DNA of 15,561 nt from Alphaproteobacteria bacterium (GTDB lineage: Bacteria > Pseudomonadota > Alphaproteobacteria > Rickettsiales > UBA1997), in assembly GCA_016869695.1 (NCBI GenBank), contig VGDN01000006.1, positions 1-15,561 on the forward strand, given 5' to 3'. Positions 6,788 through 13,747 of this stretch are shown here, one piece after another (position 1 is the stretch's first letter; each line of letters opens with the position of its first letter). The position numbers were made by a program, and so were the translations under genes. The notes beneath the pieces are model-generated. The model did not search any database. It saw only the letters and a program-made list of their open reading frames with translations, and was not told where the DNA came from.

Positions 6788-7629
6788 TACAATTCCTTCA
6801 TCTCCTTAATCACCGAATCATCATACTCCAAGTAAATTTTTTCGAGTACACGTAGATCGATCATTTTGAGGCCAGTCAAAGAGCCTGGCATGTTGTTGAT
6901 TTTAATTAAGTGCTGCCAGGCCTCGGCGATGTTGGTTTCAGGCAGTTTCACCAACAAACCGTTTTCGAAACGAATATCCCATCTACGTACCCCAACCCAA
7001 ACCGCAGAAAAAATATTTTTGCTTAAAAGCGGATCGATGGTCAGCAGGTTGAAGAGTGACCTGACGTGAGTATTGGCACCATCTCCCGACAGGATGACCA
7101 TATGCCGAAACTCCTCCAAATCCTCAAAGGGCACAAGATTCCCCTCCTTATCAATCAGATATTTCGCACCATCATTCTGCCAGATCGCAAATGGCACGAA
7201 CTCTACAACCGCAACGTTTAATATGTTTGGCATGGTGCGGGTGATGGTGATTTTATTAATCCATAACAGCTGCGTTTTGATCTCATCGATAATATTCTGA
7301 ATCAAAAACTCCGGCTGATTTTTTTTCGCTTCATTAATCACGCGCACGATCTCGTCCCTAGAGACACGCTTATTACCAACGATGTTGATCTGTGAGAATT
7401 CGTGGTGATCGCCGTTTAGTTTAGCAAAAAAATATCCGCGCCAGGAATAGAGAGATTCGGTGTAAAACCTCTGCAAAAAATCCGGCTTAAAGATCTTCAA
7501 ACCGAGAAGCGCCAAAACCAACAACAGTAGCGAAGCCAACAACGCCTTGATCAGCCAAGGCTTGATCATCTCCACAAAAACTATCCGCAACTTACGAAAA
7601 AACGGATTAACAAAAACGAGATCACTCAC
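6787..7629 (-). CDS. ftsQ: Cell division protein FtsQ
   Basis: Bitopic inner-membrane divisome protein that links early cytoplasmic and late periplasmic division proteins (FtsB/FtsL partners). The 280 aa product has a short basic cytoplasmic N-terminus, one membrane segment at about residues 27-47 (IKALLASLLLLVLALLGLKI), and a POTRA domain with FSQINIVGNKRVSRDEIVRVI starting near residue 78. The FtsQ beta domain follows, with INKITITRTMPNILNVAVVEF and PFAIWQNDGAKYLIDKEGNLVPF. It starts with GTG at 7627-7629, eight bases before the end of ddl, so the two are translationally coupled. Assignment rests on architecture and position; FtsQ sequences are poorly conserved. Confidence 0.92.
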   Translation of the reverse strand: MSDLVFVNPFFRKLRIVFVEMIKPWLIKALLASLLLLVLALLGLKIFKPDFLQRFYTESLYSWRGYFFAKLNGDHHEFSQINIVGNKRVSRDEIVRVINEAKKNQPEFLIQNIIDEIKTQLLWINKITITRTMPNILNVAVVEFVPFAIWQNDGAKYLIDKEGNLVPFEDLEEFRHMVILSGDGANTHVRSLFNLLTIDPLLSKNIFSAVWVGVRRWDIRFENGLLVKLPETNIAEAWQHLIKINNMPGSLTGLKMIDLRVLEKIYLEYDDSVIKEMKEL

Positions 7630-8551
7630 AGCGCGCGGTGTTAACTAGGAACTCCACAATCTCCTCGAAAGAAATTCCGACATGTTTAGCGATTTTTGGT
7701 ACCAAAGAAGTTGCGGTAAAACCCGGGTGAGTGTTAGTTTCAAGTAGATAAAAATTATCGTCACCGCCGTCTTTATTATTCAAAATAAAGTCGATTCTGC
7801 TGACGCCGCGACAACCGACAACCGAATGACAGCGCTCAGCTAAATCCAAAACTTCCGCATATTTTTCGGCACTGATTTCGGCTGGCATAATGTAATCAGT
7901 CATGCCTGCAGTGTATTTACATTTGTAATCGTAAAACAAGCCGTGCGGCCTTACTTCGATTGCGCCGAGAGCTTTGCCATTCATTACCGCAACCTGAATT
8001 TCTTGGCCGGCTAAATATTTTTCGACGATGATTTCGTCGCCATATTTCCACTCATATTCGGCGAAATCGAACTTTGTATTTGGTAGAATTACTTCGACAC
8101 CAACTGACGATCCTTCGTGAATCGGCTTGATCACCAAAGGCTTGCCGACAGCGAAAATTTTTTCTTTATTTTGCGCGTCTTCGCCCTTCTTTAGAATTTC
8201 GTAATGCGGCGATTTTACGCCAACAGTTGTACAAATTTTTCTCGTCAAAACCTTGTCCATGCAAATCGCGGAAGCGACGATTCCGGAGTGGGTGTAAGGG
8301 ATTTGCAAGATATCGAGAACGCCCTGGATTCGGCCATCCTCACCATACTGACCATGCAATGCATTAAAGATGATGTCCGGCTTTGTTTCTTCCAGTTGCG
8401 CAAAAATCCGACGCGAAAAATCTATCTTGGTCGCGCGATAACCAAGCTTGATCAGCGCCGCATAAACCGCCTCACCCGAACACAGCGAAACCTCGCGCTC
8501 CGAGTTCCAGCCGCCCATGAGGACGGCGATATGTTTGTTTTTGTTCGTCAT
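7622..8551 (-). CDS. ddl: D-alanine--D-alanine ligase
   Basis: ATP-grasp enzyme that joins two D-alanines for the peptidoglycan stem peptide. The 309 aa product has LMGGWNSEREVSL near residue 11 (with the catalytic Glu), ALHGQYGEDGRIQGVLDILQ near residue 64, YTHSG near residue 86, MDK near residue 98, and KPIHEGSSVGV (142-152, the serine loop). SRIDFILN and the C-terminal LLETNTHPGFTATSLVPK carry the Mg-binding Glu/Asn. It starts at ATG 8549-8551. It overlaps ftsQ by 8 bp in the ddl-ftsQ-ftsA order of the dcw cluster, but murC, murB and murG are not beside it here. Confidence 0.96.
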   Translation of the reverse strand: MTNKNKHIAVLMGGWNSEREVSLCSGEAVYAALIKLGYRATKIDFSRRIFAQLEETKPDIIFNALHGQYGEDGRIQGVLDILQIPYTHSGIVASAICMDKVLTRKICTTVGVKSPHYEILKKGEDAQNKEKIFAVGKPLVIKPIHEGSSVGVEVILPNTKFDFAEYEWKYGDEIIVEKYLAGQEIQVAVMNGKALGAIEVRPHGLFYDYKCKYTAGMTDYIMPAEISAEKYAEVLDLAERCHSVVGCRGVSRIDFILNNKDGGDDNFYLLETNTHPGFTATSLVPKIAKHVGISFEEIVEFLVNTARCE

Positions 8552-8558
8552 TTTTTAA

Positions 8559-8704
8559 GTAAGTGCCTAGTAAGTAAGTGCTTAGTGCGGAAGATGGATT
8601 GCCGCGGCTAACTTCGTTAGCCTCGCAATGACGATGGAACTCTCCTCGTCATCACGATCCAGACTCCGTCTGGCGCGGCGATTCATACTTGGCACTGGAC
8701 ACTA
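8559..8704. repeat. Composite nested palindromic repeat between ddl and the DUF2610-like gene
   Basis: The outer arms are of the AGTGC type: TAAGTGCCTAG, TAAGTGCTTAGTGC at the left and GGCACTGGACACTA at the right. Between them sits a perfect ATTGC-type palindrome (8596-8632, GGCTAAC-TTC-GTTAGCC inside GATTGC...GCAATGAC) and a degenerate second copy (8647-8684, with CCAGA/TCTGG). The layout looks like ATTGC elements inserted into the centre of an AGTGCTC-type element. The right end supplies or adjoins the TAG stop of the neighbouring gene. No gene is seen in this gap. Confidence 0.65.
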
Positions 8705-9001
8705 ATCTTTCCGAGAGATCTCCGTCGCCTTTTTGGTATCAGAAACGATGGCATTATTGGCTCGCAACTCATCGATTACATATTCGCACAAATCCTCAAA
8801 CGGAACGCGATTCCGCTCCGCAATCTCAACCAACTTACCAAAAGATGTCATGATTTCTGGCGGGATTGTACCGCGCTTTGATGCTAACCACTTACTCTGA
8901 AATCCAAGCGGATGCGAGCCTAGAGCGGGACTACCAACATAAAGATCAACCGGCGATCTTTGCCCACCAAAGTCGCAGTTGGCAGTGAATTTTTTGACCA
9001 T
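8702..9001 (-). CDS. Small conserved protein, likely DUF2610 family
   Basis: A 99 aa hydrophilic protein without signal peptide or membrane segment, so probably cytosolic. I place it tentatively in DUF2610 from its N-terminal MVKKFTANCDFGGQRSPVDL, its middle HPLGFQSKWLASKRGTIPPE and its helical end FEDLCEYVIDELRANN, as I remember them from rickettsial proteins. That family has no established function. The start chosen is ATG 8999-9001; a TTG three codons upstream is possible. It is bordered on both sides by composite palindromic repeats, and its stop codon TAG lies at the edge of one of them. It has no recognisable operon partner. The real function is unknown. Confidence 0.7.
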   Translation of the reverse strand: MVKKFTANCDFGGQRSPVDLYVGSPALGSHPLGFQSKWLASKRGTIPPEIMTSFGKLVEIAERNRVPFEDLCEYVIDELRANNAIVSDTKKATEISRKD

Positions 9002-9011
9002 GTTATACAAG

Positions 9012-9156
9012 ATAATGCTTAGTGCAAAGGGACTCAGTGCTCAGATGGATAGCCACGCCAGACTTTACCTGGCTCGCAATGACGAGGAAGTAGTAGTTCA
9101 TCATTGCGAGGTTTGCGAAGCAAGCCGAAGCAATCTACTCTGGGCAGTGGGCACTG
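9012..9156. repeat. Composite nested palindromic repeat between the DUF2610-like and phosphatase genes
   Basis: The outer arms are of the AGTGCTC type (CTTAGTGC and ACTCAGTGCTCAG at the left, GGGCAGTGGGCACTGAT at the right). They enclose two ATTGC-type palindromes: 9047-9083 (GGATAGCC...GGCTCGCAATGAC) and 9102-9135 (CATTGCGAGG...CCGAAGCAATC). This is the same nested layout as at 8559-8704. The right part is translated as the last residues of the phosphatase gene (ISAHCPE), and its TAG stop lies at the edge of the inner palindrome. Confidence 0.65.
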
Positions 9157-9911
9157 ATAACGCAGAAAGGTGGGTTTTCGAAAGCTGGTTTTTTATACAA
9201 CATCTCCTCGCCTAGCACAAAACTCAACCCTTCGCGCGAAAAATTTTTTAGTTTTCCTCCAAACTCACAAACCAGCGCCTGGCCTGCTGCAATATCCCAT
9301 TCCATCGAAGGACGAAAATGTAGATAAAGATCGGCATCACCCTCAAGCAAACGGAAAAACTTCGCCGCGGAAGAGAGTTTTTCAACAACAAAATTATCAC
9401 GAAAATCTGGAAAAATCCGTGACACAAAACTCTGAATGTCGTGGTCTTTGGAGCGAGTACTGGTGATGATGCGGAGGCAATCTTTAAATTTAACACTGGG
9501 CACTGGGCACTGACCACTGAACGCCATCTTTCCGCCCTCAAACAAAGGCGCATAGATCAAGCCAAAAACCGGTTTGCGATTTTGGATTACGGCGATGTTT
9601 AGCGAGAAGTCGGTATTGCCTTTAACGAAGCTGGACGTGCCATCAATCGGGTCGATCAAGAAAAAAATATCGCCCAAAACATCATGCGACTCACCCTCTT
9701 CACACACGATCGGAATCTCTGGAAAGTGAAGCTGCAAGCGCTCGTACAAAAACTTACTTACTGCGATATCCGCCGACGTCACCTCCGATCCATCAGCTTT
9801 TTTTTGCAGCGAAAAATCTTTGGTCCTAAAAGCTCGCACCATAATTTCTCCGGCCTCTAGCGCTAAATCTGTAATCAATCTCGTTTGGAATTCGGTAAAA
9901 AAATCAGACAT
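9135..9911 (-). CDS. Inositol-monophosphatase/CysQ-family phosphatase with a repeat-encoded insert
   Basis: Mg-dependent phosphatase of the IMPase superfamily. Family members hydrolyse inositol phosphates or 3'-phosphoadenosine 5'-phosphate (CysQ); the sequence does not settle which. The metal-binding motifs are present: VCEEGES near residue 69, [21 protein letters not shown] near residue 85, and [12 protein letters not shown] near residue 203. The 258 aa length is normal. Residues about 130-140 ([10 protein letters not shown]) are encoded by an AGTGCCC-type repeat at 9492-9523, and the last seven residues (ISAHCPE) by another copy. Both sit in surface-type positions away from the active site (inference). 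It starts at ATG 9909-9911, back-to-back with queF with only three bases between the start codons. I see no strong ribosome-binding site. Confidence 0.9.
   Translation of the reverse strand: MSDFFTEFQTRLITDLALEAGEIMVRAFRTKDFSLQKKADGSEVTSADIAVSKFLYERLQLHFPEIPIVCEEGESHDVLGDIFFLIDPIDGTSSFVKGNTDFSLNIAVIQNRKPVFGLIYAPLFEGGKMAFSGQCPVPSVKFKDCLRIITSTRSKDHDIQSFVSRIFPDFRDNFVVEKLSSAAKFFRLLEGDADLYLHFRPSMEWDIAAGQALVCEFGGKLKNFSREGLSFVLGEEMLYKKPAFENPPFCVISAHCPE
9492..9523 (-). repeat. AGTGCCC-type repeat inside the phosphatase gene
   Basis: The segment has AACACTGGGCACTGGGCACTG and a degenerate CCACTGA unit, that is, the same CACTGGG unit as the intergenic palindromes. Read on the coding strand it gives SGQCPVPSV in frame. 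It replaces the variable turn between GGKMAF and KFKDCLRII. No other arm of the palindrome is present. Confidence 0.7.
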
Positions 9912-9914
9912 AAA

Positions 9915-10343
9915 ATGATAAAAAAATCAAAACCTCTTCTCGGAAAAAAGACTGTTTACCAACTTAACAAGCCAGATCACAAAATCCTGCAAGCCGTGGT
10001 CAATCCTCATCCCGACACTGATTACGTCGCACGCTTTACTTGTCCGGAATTTACTTCGCTCTGCCCAGTTACCGGTCAGCCCGACTTCGCCGAGTTTGTG
10101 ATAGATTATGTTCCGAGCGCCTCCCTTCTAGAGAGTAAGTCACTAAAGCTGTATCTTTTTTCCTACCGCAATCATGGCGCATTTCACGAGGACTGTACGG
10201 TGCAGGTCGCCAAGGATATCACGAAATGCATTAAACCGAAGTGGTTAAGGATCGCCGGATACTGGAATCCGCGTGGCGGCATTCCGATCGATGTTTTTTT
10301 TGAAGTGGGAAAGTTACCCAAGAATGTGGTTGATCCGCAATAG
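9915..10343 (+). CDS. queF: NADPH-dependent 7-cyano-7-deazaguanine reductase
   Basis: Reduces preQ0 to preQ1 in the queuosine tRNA-modification pathway (tunnelling fold, cytosolic). The 142 aa product is the short, YkvM-type QueF. It shows [19 protein letters not shown] near residue 40 (the catalytic Cys lies in LCPVTGQPD, with the substrate-binding Asp), the QueF signature [20 protein letters not shown] near residue 74, and the final [10 protein letters not shown]. The start is ATG 9915-9917; an upstream start would run into the phosphatase gene and lacks homology. It is the only plus-strand gene between 1 and 13745. It is divergent from the phosphatase gene with three bases between start codons, and its 3' end overlaps the dnaE fragment by 30 bp tail to tail. 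Confidence 0.95.
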   Translation: MIKKSKPLLGKKTVYQLNKPDHKILQAVVNPHPDTDYVARFTCPEFTSLCPVTGQPDFAEFVIDYVPSASLLESKSLKLYLFSYRNHGAFHEDCTVQVAKDITKCIKPKWLRIAGYWNPRGGIPIDVFFEVGKLPKNVVDPQ

Positions 10344-11402
10344 ATCTATCTCCGTAAGCAAAAACTTCTGCGTGAGCTGAACTTTTTTTCCGTCGGCAAG
10401 CAAAAAAATCTCGGTAGTATTTTGCTGCTGATCCGCCGCCACAAGCTGCTGCAATAATGATTTTAACATCAAGATCTGATCACGTTTTGTAATCTTAATC
10501 TCTAACTGCGCTGGTATTTGCCTTGGCTGTTGGAGCGCTACTGGTGCTGGTTGCGCTACTTTTTTTGGCTCGGCATTTCTTGGTCTTTGGCTACGTACAA
10601 ACTGCTGCTTAATATCTTCAAATTCCTGCTTCGCCGCTTCGGTATTTTTAATAAAATCCTCAGTCTTTTTTAAGCTTTGAATTAAAATCCTTGCCCCGCC
10701 TTGATCCTTACGAATCAAGCATTCAAACACTACTGAGCTACCATCAACCAAAATATCACGCGCTGAGGTGATAAGTGCTTCATCAAAAATCATCGCCTCA
10801 GAAATTCCAAACATATCAGAAAAAGTGACGTAAGCAAAACGGCCACGCACGCTAGAACGGTGTTTGCTTGTCGCCACCACCCCTGCCATCTTAACCAACA
10901 TGCCATCCCGCAACTCATCACGCTCAATCTTGTCCGAAAAAATCACGCCACGCTTACGTAGATCAGATGCCACCTCATCAAGCGGGTGAGAGCTTAAAAA
11001 AAACCCAAAAGCCTCGAACTCACTTTTTAATCTTTCGCGACCATTAAAGTCCCCGCTTTGCTTGAGTTGCGGCTTCACATCCGCCTCCTTCGTTCCTGCA
11101 AATAAAGTCATCTGATCAGAGGAGGCTTCCTCATTTTGCCGAATAGAATAAGCAGAAAGTATTTCGAAGGATTCGGCGATCTGTTGGCGATTCGTGTGGA
11201 TCGAGTCAAAGGCGCCAGCCTTGGCTAAGGCCTCAATTGACTTCTTATTAACCATCCGCGGATTTATGCGCCGCGCAAAATCATAAACATCACCAAACTC
11301 ACCATGAGTCTGCCGCTCTGCCACCACGGCCTCCATCATGCCAAGCCCAACAGCCTTAATCGCCCCAAGCCCAAACCGAATCGCGTATTTTTCGTTAGTC
11401 AT
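10314..11402 (-). CDS. dnaE: Stand-alone C-terminal third of DNA polymerase III alpha subunit
   Basis: The 362 aa frame matches the last third of DnaE (full proteins are about 1150 aa). It begins at the [14 protein letters not shown] block that in E. coli lies near residue 800. Seen here: the HhH region ([17 protein letters not shown], about 50-66), the internal beta-clamp-binding motif QMTLF (97-101), [13 protein letters not shown] (131-143), and an OB fold ([15 protein letters not shown] to EAMIFDEAL, about 160-210). A P/Q-rich linker (about 265-300) leads to the C-terminal tau-binding-type region. The PHP, palm, thumb and fingers domains are absent, and upstream lies rimM, not more dnaE. 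It opens with its own ATG (11400-11402) and is intact in frame to TAA at 10314. It is either a split alpha subunit, an extra fragment, or a well-preserved pseudogene. Confidence 0.88.
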   Translation of the reverse strand: MTNEKYAIRFGLGAIKAVGLGMMEAVVAERQTHGEFGDVYDFARRINPRMVNKKSIEALAKAGAFDSIHTNRQQIAESFEILSAYSIRQNEEASSDQMTLFAGTKEADVKPQLKQSGDFNGRERLKSEFEAFGFFLSSHPLDEVASDLRKRGVIFSDKIERDELRDGMLVKMAGVVATSKHRSSVRGRFAYVTFSDMFGISEAMIFDEALITSARDILVDGSSVVFECLIRKDQGGARILIQSLKKTEDFIKNTEAAKQEFEDIKQQFVRSQRPRNAEPKKVAQPAPVALQQPRQIPAQLEIKITKRDQILMLKSLLQQLVAADQQQNTTEIFLLADGKKVQLTQKFLLTEIDLLRINHILG

Positions 11403-11420
11403 AAAATATAAAATAGGTCT

Positions 11421-11441
11421 AAAAGGGGTCAGACCCCTTTT
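11421..11441. terminator. Perfect 21 bp palindrome, candidate bidirectional terminator
   Basis: AAAAGGGGTC and GACCCCTTTT flank a single central A. The RNA can form an 8 bp A/G-C/U stem with a five-base loop ending in four U on either strand. It overlaps the rimM stop codon (11440-11442) and lies about 20 bp before the dnaE fragment. The GGGGTCAGACCCC motif is also a common dispersed repeat in bacterial genomes (recalled), so terminator function is not certain. Confidence 0.45.
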
Positions 11442-11943
11442 ATCCTAGACGGATGAATCCTTTGGTGAGATTCACCTCAGGAAAGAACTGATCTTTGAAT
11501 GGAAAGTTATCGGTGTGATTGTCGAGGAACTTAATCTCAATGACACCGCCGGCGCCGTAATCCAAGACATCCATAACCGTGCCGACTTCTTTAGAGTTCA
11601 TATCGACGACGGTAAGGCCAATGAGGTCGGCATAATAAAACTCATTCTTAGCAGCAGGTGCAAAATCTGTGCGATCGGCAAAAATCTCTACACCGCGCAG
11701 AAGCTCTGCAGCATTACGATCAGTGACTCCGTCGATCTTAGCGATAACGATTGGATCACCGGAAGCGATACCAACTACCACCTTATTTTTGTTGCTAATC
11801 ACAAGCCTAATCGCATTTCCTTGCGCATCGCTAAGCGAGTATTTTTCGAGATTTAGATGATCTTGGCAGTAAGCAACTATCTTGACTTCACCCTTGATTC
11901 CAAAGGCGGTAATGATCTTGGCGATGAGTATTTTTTTAGTCAT
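11440..11943 (-). CDS. rimM: 16S rRNA processing protein RimM
   Basis: Late 30S assembly factor that binds ribosomal protein S19. The 167 aa product has the N-terminal RimM domain (ILIAKIITAFGIKGEVKIVAY near residue 5, VTDRNAAELLRGVEIF near residue 74). The PRC-barrel domain follows, opening with EFYYADLIGLTVVD near residue 101 and continuing VGTVMDVLDYGAGGVIEIKF. It starts at ATG 11941-11943. In many alphaproteobacteria rimM lies with rpsP and trmD; neither is present here. Upstream it is separated from lysA only by an AGTGCTC-type palindrome. Confidence 0.95.
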   Translation of the reverse strand: MTKKILIAKIITAFGIKGEVKIVAYCQDHLNLEKYSLSDAQGNAIRLVISNKNKVVVGIASGDPIVIAKIDGVTDRNAAELLRGVEIFADRTDFAPAAKNEFYYADLIGLTVVDMNSKEVGTVMDVLDYGAGGVIEIKFLDNHTDNFPFKDQFFPEVNLTKGFIRLG

Positions 11944-12008
11944 TTTATTAGTACTCAGTGCTCTGTGCCCAGGCTCTCATAATCACTGAGCACTGAGCAC
12001 TGGGCACT
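11944..12008 (-). repeat. AGTGCTC-type palindromic element, lysA-rimM junction
   Basis: GTACTCAGTGCTCTG and CACTGAGCACTGAGCAC flank the core CTCTCATAATC, the same as at 6703-6787. Its coding-strand end TAGTGCCCAG runs straight on from the lysA stop codon, and its other end TTTTATTAG touches the rimM start codon, so it makes up the whole gap. Confidence 0.8.
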
Positions 12009-13257
12009 AAAATTCCAGCCGCAGCATCTCTTCAAAGCTTGGTCTACGACGGATTAGCTTGAAGCTGTTTCCATCAACCAAAACTTCCGGGATTAGCGGA
12101 CGACAGTTATACTCGTTACTCATCGATGAGCCATAGGCGCCTGCACTGGCAAGCACTAGCAACTCATCCGCTCTCGGATCAATCAACTCACGGTTTTTAG
12201 CGAGAGTGTCGGTTGTTTCACAAATAGGACCGACCAAGTCACAGACCAGTTTCATGCCGGTTTTTTTAACTACCGGAAACACTTCGTGGTAAGCGCCGTA
12301 AAGCCCGGGACGCATGAGATCATTCATCGCCGCATCAATAACTACGAAGTTTTTCGCCGCAGCTTCTTTGAGGAAGATGATCTTGCTAACTAAAACACCA
12401 GCACTGCCAACCAGCGCGCGGCCTGGCGCGATGGTAATCTGTACATCTAAGTCACAAGTCAGTTCTTTAATGAGATCAGCGTAATCCTGGATCAGCAGTG
12501 TGTTTTCATTTTTATAGAGGATGCCGATGCCGCCGCCAAAATCGAGACAGGAAATGCTGTAACCTTGCGCACGTAGGCGTAAACACAGCTCGCGTAGTTT
12601 GGTGAAGGCGGCGGTGAAAGGTTCAAGCGATGTAATCTGCGAGCCTATGTGAGTCGAGATACCATGAATCTTAAGCCCCGGCAGTTTTGCCGCTTGCGCG
12701 TAAATCTCTTCTGCTAGATCAATATCCACTCCAAACTTATCGCCCTTACGACCAGTTGAGATCTTGTCGTGAGTCTTGGCATCAACATTTGGATTAACGC
12801 GTAACGAAAACTTCACCTTTTTACGCAGGCCACAGGCGACTTCATTGAGCAAAAACATCTCCGGTACTGACTCAACAGAAAACTCTTCGACACCTTGCAA
12901 AAGCGCGTAGCTCACCTCTTCGCGCGTTTTACCAACTCCCGCAAAAACGATTTTTTGTGGATTAACCCCTGCCCTAATCGCCCGAAAAATTTCGCCGGCG
13001 GAAACTGCGTCAACCCCGGCACCAAGCTCTGCTAAGATCCTAACGAGATGTGTATTGTAGTTGGCCTTAATCGCGTAACAGATTTTGTAATTAGCGATGT
13101 TGGCACCAGTGAAAGCGTCAGAAAAACTATGGAAATTTTCGATTAAGCTCTTGCGCGAGTAACAATAAAACGGCGTGCCAACAGCATTAGAGATTTCTGT
13201 GATGGCGATATCTTCAACAAAAAGCTCGTTGCGGTTTTTATAAGTCAGGAATTTCAT
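12007..13257 (-). CDS. lysA: Diaminopimelate decarboxylase, with an altered EPGR motif
   Basis: PLP-dependent fold-type III decarboxylase that makes L-lysine from meso-diaminopimelate. The 416 aa product shows the PLP lysine in YAIKANYN (Lys64), HGISTHIGSQI near residue 199, LDFGGGIGI near residue 239 (phosphate loop), the active-site Cys in GPICETTDTL, and the C-terminal GAYGSSMSNEYNCRP. In place of the nearly invariant EPGR it reads APGR (Ala277). In related ornithine decarboxylase this Glu contacts the PLP pyridine nitrogen, so activity may be reduced. All other motifs are kept, so the gene does not look decayed. It starts at ATG 13255-13257. Both flanks are AGTGCTC-type palindromes. Confidence 0.94.
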   Translation of the reverse strand: MKFLTYKNRNELFVEDIAITEISNAVGTPFYCYSRKSLIENFHSFSDAFTGANIANYKICYAIKANYNTHLVRILAELGAGVDAVSAGEIFRAIRAGVNPQKIVFAGVGKTREEVSYALLQGVEEFSVESVPEMFLLNEVACGLRKKVKFSLRVNPNVDAKTHDKISTGRKGDKFGVDIDLAEEIYAQAAKLPGLKIHGISTHIGSQITSLEPFTAAFTKLRELCLRLRAQGYSISCLDFGGGIGILYKNENTLLIQDYADLIKELTCDLDVQITIAPGRALVGSAGVLVSKIIFLKEAAAKNFVVIDAAMNDLMRPGLYGAYHEVFPVVKKTGMKLVCDLVGPICETTDTLAKNRELIDPRADELLVLASAGAYGSSMSNEYNCRPLIPEVLVDGNSFKLIRRRPSFEEMLRLEF

Positions 13258-13259
13258 TT

Positions 13260-13337
13260 GTTATTCAGTGCTCAGTGCTCAGCGCTCAGTGCCCAGACTC
13301 TCATAACTACTGAGCACTGGGCACTGGTAACTGGGCA
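13260..13337 (-). repeat. AGTGCTC-type palindromic element, nusB-lysA junction
   Basis: Three tandem GTGCTCA-type units and GTGCCCAG (13267-13296) face ACTGAGCACTGGGCACTG and a further CTGGGCACTG (13309-13337) around CTCTCATAACT. Orientation is the same as the copies at 6703-6787 and 11944-12008. Here the nusB reading frame runs into the element: its last ten codons (SAQLPVPSAQ) and TAG stop are repeat sequence. Confidence 0.8.
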
Positions 13338-13747
13338 CTGATCTTATCCAAAACGGCATTAACGAAGGCGGTTTTTTTGGAATCAAAAAATCGGACGGCA
13401 AGAGCGACATATTCATCGATCACTACCTTCGACGGAATATCTTTCATGGAGCGTAACTCGAACACCGCTAAGCGTATAATCTGCAACATCACGCGATCAA
13501 GCTTATCGAGACTCCAACCTTGTTGTAAAAACTTAGAAATCTCCGCATCAATCTCAGCAAGCGATAAGGGCAAACCAACAACCAATCCTTCCAGAAAATT
13601 TGCATCGATTTTTTTTGAGGCGTGACTTTCAATGATTTCGCGCCTGATTTCTTCGAGAGATTTTTTGCCAGCATAAAAATCATACTGATAAAAAATCTGC
13701 ACTGCCATTAGGCGGGATGAGGTTCTATTAAGATTTTTTTTATTCAT
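13307..13747 (-). CDS. nusB: Transcription antitermination factor NusB, repeat-encoded C-terminus
   Basis: RNA-binding factor that, with NusE (S10), modifies RNA polymerase for antitermination on rRNA operons. The 146 aa product is all-helical with the family blocks NRTSSRLMAVQIFYQYDF near residue 7 (RNA-binding N-terminus), FLEGLVVGL near residue 47, LDKLDRVMLQIIRLAVFEL near residue 79, IPSKVVIDEYVALAVRFFDS and FVNAVLDKI. Normal NusB proteins end soon after this point. Here the last ten residues (SAQLPVPSAQ) come from the AGTGCTC-type element. It starts at ATG 13745-13747; that codon overlaps the start codon of the divergent PAP2 gene in the palindrome CATG. ribH, a frequent partner, is not adjacent. 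Confidence 0.95.
   Translation of the reverse strand: MNKKNLNRTSSRLMAVQIFYQYDFYAGKKSLEEIRREIIESHASKKIDANFLEGLVVGLPLSLAEIDAEISKFLQQGWSLDKLDRVMLQIIRLAVFELRSMKDIPSKVVIDEYVALAVRFFDSKKTAFVNAVLDKISAQLPVPSAQ

Noticed and set aside
9170..9466. 98 aa plus-strand frame within the phosphatase gene
   Set aside because: Antisense to a gene with clear IMPase-family motifs; composition shows no domain.
11403..11442. Split-intein remnant before the DnaE fragment
   Set aside because: No intein C-terminal block (HN followed by C/S/T) precedes the DnaE sequence; only about 20 bp and a palindrome separate it from rimM.
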